Positions 14,967 to 22,177 of a stretch of 35,306 nucleotides of DNA are shown here, one piece after another. The position numbers were made by a program, and so were the translations under genes. Each line of letters starts with the position of its first letter. Within the stretch, counting starts at the first letter, position 1. Source of the stretch: Streptomyces zinciresistens K42 (lineage in GTDB: Bacteria; Actinomycetota; Actinomycetes; Streptomycetales; Streptomycetaceae); assembly GCF_000225525.1 (NCBI RefSeq), contig NZ_AGBF01000057.1, forward strand, positions 1 through 35,306, read 5' to 3'. Below the pieces are notes generated by a model. It was not told where the DNA came from. It worked only from the letters and a program-made list of their open reading frames with translations, and searched no databases.

Positions 14967-15005
14967 CCGGACCCGGCGGTCGGCCGGGCCGACCGCCGGG
15001 TCCGG
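14967..15005. terminator. Strong bidirectional terminator hairpin
   Basis: CCGGACCCGGCGGTCGG (14967-14983), loop CCGGG, and CCGACCGCCGGGTCCGG (14989-15005) form a perfect 17-bp stem. It abuts the ADH stop codon and separates it from the convergent TetR transcript. Confidence 0.93.
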
Positions 15006-16085
15006 CTAGAAGACGACCAGCGCCCGGCCGCCCCTGCCCGCCAGCATGTTCGCGAACGCCGCCGGGATGCCGTCGAGGCCGATGCGTTCCGTCACCAGCG
15101 CGCCCAGGTCCAGGCGGCCCGCGCGGACATGGGCGGCGAGCACCGGCAGGTCGCGCGCGGGATCGCTGTTGCCGTAGACGCAGCCGGACAGGGTGCGCCC
15201 CCAGTGGAAGATCTCCAGGGCGTTGAAGGTGACCCGCTGGTCCTTGCCGCCGATGCCGACGACCGTCGTACGGCCGCCGCGGCGGGTGGACTCCCAGGCG
15301 GCGCGGATCGTCGCGGCGCGGCCCACGCACTCGACGGCGGCGTCGACGCCCTGCCCGCCGGTGCGGGCGCGGATCTCGCGGGCGGTGTCCTCGGAGGCGA
15401 CGACGTAGTCCGTGGCCCCGGCCGCGCGGGCCAGCCCCTCCTTCGCCGGGGAGACGTCGACGGCGACGATCTTCGAGGCCCCCGCGATCCGGGCCGCCTG
15501 AAGCGCGGCGAGGCCCACTCCCCCGGCGCCGTACACGGCGACCGTCTCGCCCTCGCGCACCCGGGCCGCGTGACGGACGGCGCCGTAGCCGGTGAGGACC
15601 GCGCAGCCGAGGAGGGCCGCGTCGGCGAGCGGGACGCCGTCGGGGGCGGGCAGGACGCAGGAGGCCGGGACGACGGTCTCCTCGGCGAACGCGGCCACGT
15701 TCAGCCCCGGGTGCAGTTCGGTGCCGTCCGCGGTCCGGGCGTGGACGGCGGCGGCGCCGTCGAGCGCGTTGGCGCACAGCCAGACCTCGCCGAGCGAGCA
15801 GGCATGGCAACGGCCGCAGGACGGGGCCCAGTTCAGGACCACACCGGCGCCGGGCGCGACATGGCCGACGCCCTCGCCGACCGCCACGACGGTGCCCGCG
15901 CCCTCGTGGCCGAGCACGGCCGGGACCGGCACGCGCAGGGTGCCGTCGGACAGGGACAGGTCGGAGTGGCAGACGCCGGCGGCGGCGAGCCGGACGCGGA
16001 CCTGCCCGGGGCCGGGGTCGGGGAGTTCGATGCCGACGACCTCCAGGGGAGCGCCTACGGCGGGAAGGACGGCTGCGCGCACCAC
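15006..16085 (-). CDS. Zinc-dependent alcohol dehydrogenase, class III-like
   Basis: A 359-residue zinc-containing MDR alcohol dehydrogenase. It shows the catalytic zinc cysteine in GVCHSDLSLSDG, GHEGAGTV, the four structural-zinc cysteines in CGRCHACSLGEVWLC, another zinc-site cysteine in LLGCAVLTGYGAV, and the NAD motif VYGAGGVGLAALQAA near residue 190, followed by VAVDVS, whose Asp suits NAD. It belongs to the branch of formaldehyde/thiol-dependent and long-chain alcohol dehydrogenases. With the aldehyde dehydrogenase 11 bp upstream it would take an alcohol to an acid. The start is the first of two GTG codons, seven bases after GAGGAG, which overlaps the ALDH stop. Confidence 0.92.
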   Translation of the reverse strand: MVRAAVLPAVGAPLEVVGIELPDPGPGQVRVRLAAAGVCHSDLSLSDGTLRVPVPAVLGHEGAGTVVAVGEGVGHVAPGAGVVLNWAPSCGRCHACSLGEVWLCANALDGAAAVHARTADGTELHPGLNVAAFAEETVVPASCVLPAPDGVPLADAALLGCAVLTGYGAVRHAARVREGETVAVYGAGGVGLAALQAARIAGASKIVAVDVSPAKEGLARAAGATDYVVASEDTAREIRARTGGQGVDAAVECVGRAATIRAAWESTRRGGRTTVVGIGGKDQRVTFNALEIFHWGRTLSGCVYGNSDPARDLPVLAAHVRAGRLDLGALVTERIGLDGIPAAFANMLAGRGGRALVVF

Positions 16086-16096
16086 GGTGGGACTCC

Positions 16097-17485
16097 TCAG
16101 AACTGGAGGGACTTGGTCTGGAGGTACTCGGCGAGGCCGTGCGAACCGAGCTCGCGGCCGACGCCGGACTGCTTGTAACCGCCGAAGGGGGCAAGGGGGT
16201 TGAAGCGGCCGCCGTTGATGTCGACCTGACCGGTGTCCATCCGGCGGGCGAAGGCCACCGCCTCGGCCTCCTCGCCCGCCCAGACCGCGCCCGCGAGGCC
16301 GTAGACCGTGCCGTTGGCGATCCGCAGGGCGTCCTCCTCGTCCTCGTAGCGCAGGATCGACAGGACCGGGCCGAAGATCTCCTCCTGCGCGATCGTCATC
16401 GCGGGAGTGACGTCGGCGAAGACGGTCGGGCTGACGAACCAGCCCTTCTCGCGCGGCGCTTCGGGGCCGCCGGCCACCAGCCGCGCCCCCTCGGCCACGC
16501 CCTTCTCGATGTGGCCGACCACCCGTGCCCGCTGCTCGGCGCTGACCACCGGGCCGATGCGCTCGCGGTACTTGGCGGCGGCGGTCCTGGCCAGTTCCAC
16601 GGCCTCGTCGTAGCGGTCGCGGTGGATCAGCATCCGGGTCCAGGCGCTGCACGTCTGGCCGGAGTTGGACATCACGTTGGCGACGCCGACGTTGACGGCC
16701 CTGGCCAGGTCGGCGCTCGGCAGGACGACGTTGGCGGACTTGCCGCCCAGTTCCAGGGCGACCTTCTTGACGGCCGCGCCGGCCACCGCGGCGATCCGCC
16801 GGCCGACGGCCGTGGAGCCGGTGAAGGAGACCAGATCGACGTCCGGGTGCTCGGCGAGCGCCTGCCCGGCGACCGGGCCGAACCCGGTGACCAGGTTGAA
16901 GACCCCCGCGGGGAAGCCCGCCTCGTGCACGGCCTCGGCGAAGAGCCGGGCGACCAGCGGGGTGTTCTCGGCCGGTTTGAGCACGACCGTGCAGCCCGCG
17001 GCGAGCGCCGGGGCGGCCTTGGCGACGATCTGGTGCAGGGGGTAGTTCCAGGGCGTGATCGCGCCGACGACGCCGACGGGCTCCAGCAGGACGGTCGAGT
17101 TGCCGACCTTCTCCTCGAAGGAGTACACCGCCGCCAGTTCGGCGTAGGAGCCGGCGACGGCGATCGGCAGGGCGGCGTGCACCGCCCGGGAGAGCTGCGG
17201 AGGGGCGCCGAGCTCCGCGGTGACCGTCTCGGCGATCTCGTCCCGGCGGGCGTCGAGGGCGTCGCGCAGCGCCCCGAGCCGTGCGGCGCGCTCGGCGGGC
17301 GGGGTCGCGGCCCAGGCCCGCAGGGCGGCGCGGGCGGCCCGCACGGCGGAGTCGACGTCGGCGGCGGTACCGGCCGGGACCCGGCCGATGACCTGTTCGT
17401 CGGCCGGGTTCACCACCTCGATGACGTCCTCGCCCGCGGCGGGCCGCCAGGCGCCGTCGATGTACATGCCCTCGTGTGCCTTCAT
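16097..17485 (-). CDS. NAD(P)-dependent aldehyde dehydrogenase
   Basis: A 462-residue member of the ALDH superfamily. It has the PWNYPLHQ motif (residues about 130), TGSTAVGRRIA, the general-base glutamate in LELGGKSANVVL, the catalytic cysteine in NSGQTCSAWTRM, and EEIFGPVLSI. It oxidises aldehydes to carboxylic acids in the cytosol; the substrate is undefined. The ATG at 17485 follows GGGAGGAAG. It is the first gene of the ALDH-ADH operon. A palindrome at 17614-17632, matching the one between ACAD and its TetR, lies 130 bp upstream. The set fits conversion of an alcohol to aldehyde to acid, then beta-oxidation by the divergent ACAD. Confidence 0.94.
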   Translation of the reverse strand: MKAHEGMYIDGAWRPAAGEDVIEVVNPADEQVIGRVPAGTAADVDSAVRAARAALRAWAATPPAERAARLGALRDALDARRDEIAETVTAELGAPPQLSRAVHAALPIAVAGSYAELAAVYSFEEKVGNSTVLLEPVGVVGAITPWNYPLHQIVAKAAPALAAGCTVVLKPAENTPLVARLFAEAVHEAGFPAGVFNLVTGFGPVAGQALAEHPDVDLVSFTGSTAVGRRIAAVAGAAVKKVALELGGKSANVVLPSADLARAVNVGVANVMSNSGQTCSAWTRMLIHRDRYDEAVELARTAAAKYRERIGPVVSAEQRARVVGHIEKGVAEGARLVAGGPEAPREKGWFVSPTVFADVTPAMTIAQEEIFGPVLSILRYEDEEDALRIANGTVYGLAGAVWAGEEAEAVAFARRMDTGQVDINGGRFNPLAPFGGYKQSGVGRELGSHGLAEYLQTKSLQF

Positions 17486-17613
17486 CGCGCTTCCTCCCGG
17501 GCGGGCCGCTCGTCGACCGGCTGCCGTCGTCGGGGTCCCGCTGTGGTGGGCCGGTGTGCCGGGGCCCGTGCGGTCAGCCGGTGCGGTGCTCCGGCTGTGG
17601 TGTGCCGGTTCAT

Positions 17614-17632
17614 AAACTAGCGGCGATAGTTT
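17614..17632. promoter_or_regulatory. Putative TetR operator (site C2)
   Basis: AAACTAGCGGCGATAGTTT fits AAACTAGC-N3-GCTAGTTT with a single mismatch, as does the site at 14041-14059. It stands upstream of the ALDH-ADH operon and is the most AT-rich stretch of that gap, so it probably overlaps the promoter. Between it and the ALDH start (17486-17610) I see no gene. Confidence 0.72.
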
Positions 17633-17729
17633 TCCGGCGCCAGGGATCGCGGGCACCGGCCGCCCTGATGACGGCGGGAACCGGCGGCCGGACCGCCGGG
17701 CCCGGCCCGAGTCCGCCGCGCCGGCCGCC

Positions 17730-19058
17730 TCACTCGTCCAGGTCCGGCAGCCGCGCCGGGGCCGGGCAGATCCGCTCACCGTGCTGGTCGAACACCAGGA
17801 GATGGGCGAGGTCGACGAGCAGCGGAACCTGCATCCCCTTGCGCAGCCGCAGGTCGGGCGCGGTGCGCACGATGAGGTCGCCGGGGAGGCGGCCCTCGGG
17901 GGGTGCCGTGTCGGCGCGCGGGGGGTCCAGCGTCGCCACCGGCCCGGTGCGCGGGGCACCCGCCCGGCCGCGGAGCCGGTCCAGCACCCTGCCCGGTTCA
18001 CGGCGGCGGCGCCGGGCCTGCGGCACGGGCCGGGGCGCCTCCAACCGGGGGACGACGGCCGGGCGCGAGCCGGTGTTGAAATGGACGAGGCTCTCGTGGC
18101 CCTGGAACTCCACGTGCTCGACCAGGCCGGTGATGTGCGTCTCGCCGGGCCGGGCCTCGCTCCGCTCGGCGATCCGCACGGCCTCCGAGCGCAGGCCCAC
18201 GATGACCTCGCGCCCCTGCTGGACGCGGAGCAACTGGTGGTCGAGGGACAGGGGTTCGGGCAGCCGCAGGTACTGCTTGCCGAGGCTGACGGTCATCGCC
18301 CCGTCGAGCGGCGCCCGTACGAGGCCGCGCAGGAGGTTGATGCGCGGGACGCCGACGAAGGCGGCGACGAAGACGTTGCGGGGCAGCGCGTACACCGCGC
18401 GCGGGGCGCCGACCTGCTGGAGGACCCCGCCGCGCAGGACGGCCACCCGGTCGCCGAGCGACATCGCCTCGGCCTGGTCATGGGTGACGTACACGGTGGT
18501 GACGCCCAGGTCGCGGGTGAGTCCGGAGATCTCGGCGCGCAGATGGTTGCGGAGCTTGGCGTCGAGGTTGGACAGCGGCTCGTCCATCAGGAACGCGGAG
18601 GGGCGGCGGGCGAGGGCGCGGCCCATGGCGACGCGCTGGCGCTCGCCGCCGGAGAGCTGGCCGGGGAAGCGGTGCAGGAGGTCCTCGATGCCCAGCAGCC
18701 GGGCGGTGGCGTCGACCCGCGGCGCCGGGTCGGTGCCGGGCGACTCGATGCGCAGCGGGAAGCCGATGTTGTCGCGGCCGGTCATGCTCGGATAGAGGGC
18801 GAAGTTCTGGAAGACCATCGCCATGCGCCGCTCGGCGGGCAGCAGTTGGCCGGCGGGCTCGCCGTCGAGCAGCAGTCGCCCCTCGTCGATCTCCTCCAGG
18901 CCGGCGATCATCCGGAGCACGGTGGACTTTCCGCAGCCGGAGGGCCCGAGGAGGACGAGGAACTCGCCCGGTTCGATGTCGAGCGAGAGCCGGTCCACGA
19001 CGCGCACTCCGCGCGTGTACGACTTGCTGACGTCCTGAAGAGAGATGGCGCGTGTCAT
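17730..19058 (-). CDS. ABC transporter ATPase, carbohydrate-importer (MalK/UgpC/MsiK) type
   Basis: A 442-residue ABC ATPase. The nucleotide-binding domain has Walker A GPSGCGKST (residues 38-46), the signature LSGGERQRVAMGRAL, Walker B AFLMDEPLSNLDAKLR and the switch TVYVTHDQAEAMSLGDR. The second half is the regulatory OB domain of MalK-type proteins (QVGAPRAVYALPRNVFVAAFVG and VIVGLRSEAVRI). At about residues 345-400, an Arg/Pro-rich insert interrupts the C-terminal domain, which resumes at LIVRTAPDLRLRKGMQVPLL. This makes it about 65 residues longer than MsiK, the shared sugar-import ATPase of Streptomyces. No permease or binding protein is nearby, so it may serve distant importers. Confidence 0.9.
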   Translation of the reverse strand: MTRAISLQDVSKSYTRGVRVVDRLSLDIEPGEFLVLLGPSGCGKSTVLRMIAGLEEIDEGRLLLDGEPAGQLLPAERRMAMVFQNFALYPSMTGRDNIGFPLRIESPGTDPAPRVDATARLLGIEDLLHRFPGQLSGGERQRVAMGRALARRPSAFLMDEPLSNLDAKLRNHLRAEISGLTRDLGVTTVYVTHDQAEAMSLGDRVAVLRGGVLQQVGAPRAVYALPRNVFVAAFVGVPRINLLRGLVRAPLDGAMTVSLGKQYLRLPEPLSLDHQLLRVQQGREVIVGLRSEAVRIAERSEARPGETHITGLVEHVEFQGHESLVHFNTGSRPAVVPRLEAPRPVPQARRRRREPGRVLDRLRGRAGAPRTGPVATLDPPRADTAPPEGRLPGDLIVRTAPDLRLRKGMQVPLLVDLAHLLVFDQHGERICPAPARLPDLDE

Positions 19059-19242
19059 GACGGTGCCCCCGGGGGCCTGCTCTGCTCCCTGACGCCCCGC
19101 GCGGGTCGTGCGGGGCGTGTGCGTCACGGAAGCTAACGGAATGTGTGCGGCCGGGGGAAGGGAACGGGCGGGATCGGACGGCGCCGTCCGAGGGGTGAGA
19201 AGCGGGGAGGCGGTGCCACCCGGCACAGGAGGGGGACCGGGG

Positions 19243-19330
19243 TCGTGCCGCCCGGCCGGCGGGCGGGGCCGGAGGTCGTGCCGCCCGGCCGGCGGGCGGT
19301 GTCCGGATCGTGCCGCCCGGCCGGGCGGGA
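19243..19330. repeat. Three copies of a 24-bp GC-rich repeat
   Basis: TCGTGCCGCCCGGCCGG followed by CGGGCGG occurs at 19243-19266, 19276-19299 and, slightly shortened, 19308-19330, with spacing of 33 and 32 bp. It lies just beyond the sortase stop and before the ABC gene start region. The sequence is rich in inverted GC runs and may help end transcription. Confidence 0.8.
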
Positions 19331-19346
19331 GGGCGGACGGCCGGAT

Positions 19347-20180
19347 TCAGCGCGTGCCGGGCGCGGGCGGCTCACGGGTCGCCGTGAGGTGGGCGAAGAC
19401 GACGACGTTGCCGGAGTAGCCGGTCCTGCGGTCGTAGGTGCCGCCGCAGGTGATCAGCCGCAGTTCCGGCCGGTTGCGCGTGCCGTACACCAGCCGGTTG
19501 GGGAACTTGTCCTTCTCGAAGGTCTTGACCGCGTCGACCGTGTAGACGGCGGTACGGCCGTCGGCGCGGCGGACCTCGACACGGCGGCCGCGCTTCAGTT
19601 CGCCGAGGCCCCGGTAGACGGCCGGGCCGGTGGCGGTGTCGAGGTGCCCCACGGTGACGGCGGTGCCCTGCTCACCGGGGGACGGCCCGTCCGCGAACCA
19701 GCCGGCCAGCTTGGGCTTGTCCCCCGGGGGCGCGGGCAGCCGGCGCGCGCCGTCGAGGCGCAGATCGACGAGTTCGGCGTTCACACCGATGTAGGGGATG
19801 ACGATGCGGGTCGCCCGGGAACGGTCCAGGGGGCGGGGTCCGGCGGGCCGCCCGGCGGCCTTCGACGGGCGGACCGGCGTACGGGAGGGCGGTGCCGGGG
19901 TGGCCGCCGGCGGGGCCGGGGGTGTCGCCCCGGGCCGGGCCGAGGGACTGGCCGCGGGGCCCGGGGCGCCGGGGCGGGAGTCGGTCATGCCGGAACCGGC
20001 GCCCGCGGCACGGACGCCGGGGGCCTCGGAGGCCCCGGGGTCCGGCGCGGCGACGCCGGGCCCGGGGTCCTCACGATGGCTCAGCCGGTCGGCGCCCACC
20101 ACCAGCACGGCGGCGAGGACCGCCGTCCTCGCCAGGCGGTAGGCGCGCCTCCGGTACCAGGGCCTGCGTCGTCTACGCAC
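19347..20180 (-). CDS. Class F sortase
   Basis: A 277-residue sortase of the actinobacterial class F type. An Arg-rich N-terminus precedes one membrane helix (ARTAVLAAVLVVGADRL), then a long Pro/Ala-rich linker (about residues 35-115), then the sortase domain (IVIPYIGVNAELVDLRLDG). The catalytic histidine is in TVGHLDT, the cysteine in LITCGGTYD and the arginine in DRRTGYSGNVVV. It is a membrane-anchored transpeptidase outside the cell. The GTG at 20180 overlaps the end of the preceding gene by 8 bases, so translation is probably coupled. The neighbour's C-terminus lacks an obvious LPxTG-like motif, so its substrate is uncertain. Confidence 0.93.
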   Translation of the reverse strand: MRRRRRPWYRRRAYRLARTAVLAAVLVVGADRLSHREDPGPGVAAPDPGASEAPGVRAAGAGSGMTDSRPGAPGPAASPSARPGATPPAPPAATPAPPSRTPVRPSKAAGRPAGPRPLDRSRATRIVIPYIGVNAELVDLRLDGARRLPAPPGDKPKLAGWFADGPSPGEQGTAVTVGHLDTATGPAVYRGLGELKRGRRVEVRRADGRTAVYTVDAVKTFEKDKFPNRLVYGTRNRPELRLITCGGTYDRRTGYSGNVVVFAHLTATREPPAPGTR

Positions 20181-20790
20181 CGTGCGAACGGCGACGGAGC
20201 CGGAACCACATCACCCCGCCCACCGCGGTCAGACCGACGGCGGCCGCGCCGGCGACCGTGGTGAACGCCTCGCCGCGGGCGATGCCCCCGCCGCCGGCCG
20301 GCGGACCGCCCTGCGGGGCGGGCGACGGCGTCGACATCGAGGAGCGGCAGTCGACGGTGAAGGTCTTCTCCCGGTTCGGGGCGGTGGCTCCGGTGAAGTT
20401 CCAGGTGAGCCGGTAGCGCCCGTCCGGCAGGGTGAGGTCCTCGGTGTGGCCGGCGCCCGTCCCGGCCGGGAGGTTGAGGGTGCCGTTGAGCGTGGCCCCG
20501 CTCGGGATGGCGGGCTCGGTCACGATGTTCCAGGTGACGGCCGTGACGGTCTCGAAGTTCGCCGCGTCGAGGTAGAACCGGCAGACCCTCGGCTCGTCGA
20601 TCGCGTCACCGTAGGGCGTGCGGGCGACCCCGTCCCACGGTGCCGTGTGGACCTTGAGGGTGCCGTTGTCCCCGGGCGCCATCGGCGCGGCGCCCGCCGT
20701 CGGCAGCCCGGAGAGCGGCGTGAGCGCGGCGGTGAGCGCCGTGACGGCGGCGATGCGCACTCCTGCGCGGCGTGGAAGCGTGGTGGGCAT
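20173..20790 (-). CDS. Secreted, membrane-anchored protein paired with sortase F
   Basis: A 205-residue protein. It has a signal peptide (RIAAVTALTAALTPLSGL, cleavage near TAGAA), a beta-rich extracellular part (TVTAVTWNIVTEPAIPSGA and HTEDLTLPDGRYRLTWNF), a Ser/Pro/Gly-rich stalk, one helix (AFTTVAGAAAVGLTAVGGVM) and a basic tail (RLRRRSHGA). Two cysteines (RVCRFYL and VDCRSS) probably pair. No LPxTG or LAxTG pentapeptide lies before the helix, although the helix-plus-basic-tail layout is that of a sorting signal. The ATG at 20790 follows GGAGGA by seven bases; the frame extends to 20850 through an inverted repeat. It is co-transcribed with the sortase. I do not recognise a named function. 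Confidence 0.82.
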   Translation of the reverse strand: MPTTLPRRAGVRIAAVTALTAALTPLSGLPTAGAAPMAPGDNGTLKVHTAPWDGVARTPYGDAIDEPRVCRFYLDAANFETVTAVTWNIVTEPAIPSGATLNGTLNLPAGTGAGHTEDLTLPDGRYRLTWNFTGATAPNREKTFTVDCRSSMSTPSPAPQGGPPAGGGGIARGEAFTTVAGAAAVGLTAVGGVMWFRLRRRSHGA

Positions 20791-20801
20791 ACGAGTCCTC
20801 C

Positions 20802-20842
20802 GAGTCAGACGATTTTCGTACAAATCGCTCTTCGTCTGACTC
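20802..20842 (-). promoter_or_regulatory. Nested inverted repeats before the secreted protein-sortase operon
   Basis: The outer arms GAGTCAGACGA (20802-20812) and TCGTCTGACTC (20832-20842) are perfect 11-bp inverts. Inside them, CGATTT (20810-20815) and AAATCG (20822-20827) form a second palindrome around TCGTAC. On the coding strand the second outer arm ends only about four bases before the GGAGGA ribosome site. It could be an operator or an mRNA hairpin that controls translation. Confidence 0.7.
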
Positions 20843-20890
20843 TCTTTCACATACGCCCCTCCTGTCGTGCAAGCAGCGCCTTACGGCCCA

Positions 20891-22129
20891 TCAGATACCA
20901 CTCTTTCGACGCAAGATCGTCCTGGACCGGCGTCGCTCACGGGCCTCGCCGGTCTGCCCGGCCGGCTTGGCGGGGGCGCGCAGCGCCGTTCCCGCCGAGA
21001 GCAGCAGCAGGCCGCCCAGCATCACGAACGGCGCGGCGACGCCCGCCACGCCCGCGACCAGGCCCGCGGACGCGGGCGCGGCGACCTGGCCGAGGCGGTT
21101 GCCGGTCAGCCGCAGGGCGAGGGCGGTGGAGCGCGCGCCCTCGGGGGCGGCCTGGACGACCGTCGTCATCGACAGCGGCTGGCCCACGCCGAGGCAGAAG
21201 CCGAGCGCCCCGAGTGTCACCGCGAGCGCCCAGACCGGCACCGGCACCGCGATGCCCGCGCACAGCAGGGCGGCCAGCAGGCAGGTGACGGTGAGCAGCG
21301 GGGTGCGGCCGAGCAGCCGCAGCAGGGGCGTCAGGACCAGGCGGCAGGCGATGGTGGCCGCGGCGCGCAGGCTCAGCAGCAGGCCGATCACGGACGGCGC
21401 GATGCCCCGCTGCTCGCCGACCACCGGCAGGTAGGCGGTGAGGACGTCGGTCGCCGAGAGCACGGCGAGGCTGATGAAGATGCCCCCGGGAACGCCGCGG
21501 GCGCGCAGGATGCTCCCGACCGGGACGCGCGCGGCCGACTTCGCGCGGGAGTCGGCCGTCGCGGGGCGCTCTATGCGCCACAGCGAGGTGAGCGCGACGG
21601 CGCAGCCCGCGCCCGCCACGAGCAGGGCGAGTGCGCTGGCGCGCGCCATGTCCGGACCGCCGATCAGCGCGCCCGCCGCGACCGGGCCGATGAGCTGGCC
21701 GAGGGAGGCGCCGATGGTGAAGTGGCCGAAGTTGCGGTCCTGTTCGTGCGGGGCGGACTGCCGGGCGACCAGCGACTGGGCGCCGATCACGAAGCAGAGG
21801 TGGCCGAGGCCCATCACCCCGCTCCAGACCGCCATCGCCCACAGGGTGCCCGCGAGGCCGCTCAGGGCGCAGCCGCCCGCGATCAGCACGACGCCGACCG
21901 GCAGCAGCGGCGCACAGCGCCCGTGGTCGGTACGGCGGCCCAGCGGGACGGCGGCGAACAGGGGGAGCAGGGCGTACACACCCGCGATGACGCCGATCGC
22001 CCGCTCGTCGGCGCCCAGCGCGAGCGCCCGGTAGGACACCGCGGGCCGGGCCATCGACACCGCCGCCTGCGCGAAGCTGAAGGCGATGACGAGGCGGAGC
22101 AGCCAGCCGCGGTACCCACCGGGCGCCAT
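20891..22129 (-). CDS. Major facilitator superfamily transporter
   Basis: A 412-residue integral membrane protein with about twelve hydrophobic helices and the MFS loop signature between helices 2 and 3 (PLGRRTDHGRCAPL). Hydrophobic runs include GVIAGVYALLPLFAAVPLG, LLPVGVVLIAGGCALSGLAG and LLTVTCLLAALLCAGIAVPV. The family assignment is firm, the substrate unknown. The ATG at 22129 follows AAGGAGGAAA, an excellent ribosome site. It lies 48 bp after the CitMHS gene on the same strand, so both are probably one operon; a drug exporter or a metabolite carrier are both possible. Confidence 0.9.
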   Translation of the reverse strand: MAPGGYRGWLLRLVIAFSFAQAAVSMARPAVSYRALALGADERAIGVIAGVYALLPLFAAVPLGRRTDHGRCAPLLPVGVVLIAGGCALSGLAGTLWAMAVWSGVMGLGHLCFVIGAQSLVARQSAPHEQDRNFGHFTIGASLGQLIGPVAAGALIGGPDMARASALALLVAGAGCAVALTSLWRIERPATADSRAKSAARVPVGSILRARGVPGGIFISLAVLSATDVLTAYLPVVGEQRGIAPSVIGLLLSLRAAATIACRLVLTPLLRLLGRTPLLTVTCLLAALLCAGIAVPVPVWALAVTLGALGFCLGVGQPLSMTTVVQAAPEGARSTALALRLTGNRLGQVAAPASAGLVAGVAGVAAPFVMLGGLLLLSAGTALRAPAKPAGQTGEARERRRSRTILRRKSGI

Positions 22130-22177
22130 GAACGTTTCCTCCTTGTTCCGGGTGCCGGGTTCCCGGCCGCCGGGCGG

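Noticed and set aside
17482..17613. 43-codon ORF starting just inside the operator at 17614 and overlapping the ALDH start as ATGA
   Set aside because: Third-position GC is clearly lower than in real genes here, composition is Arg/Pro/Ala/Thr-rich, and there is no leader or ribosome site. Overlap with ALDH may be chance.
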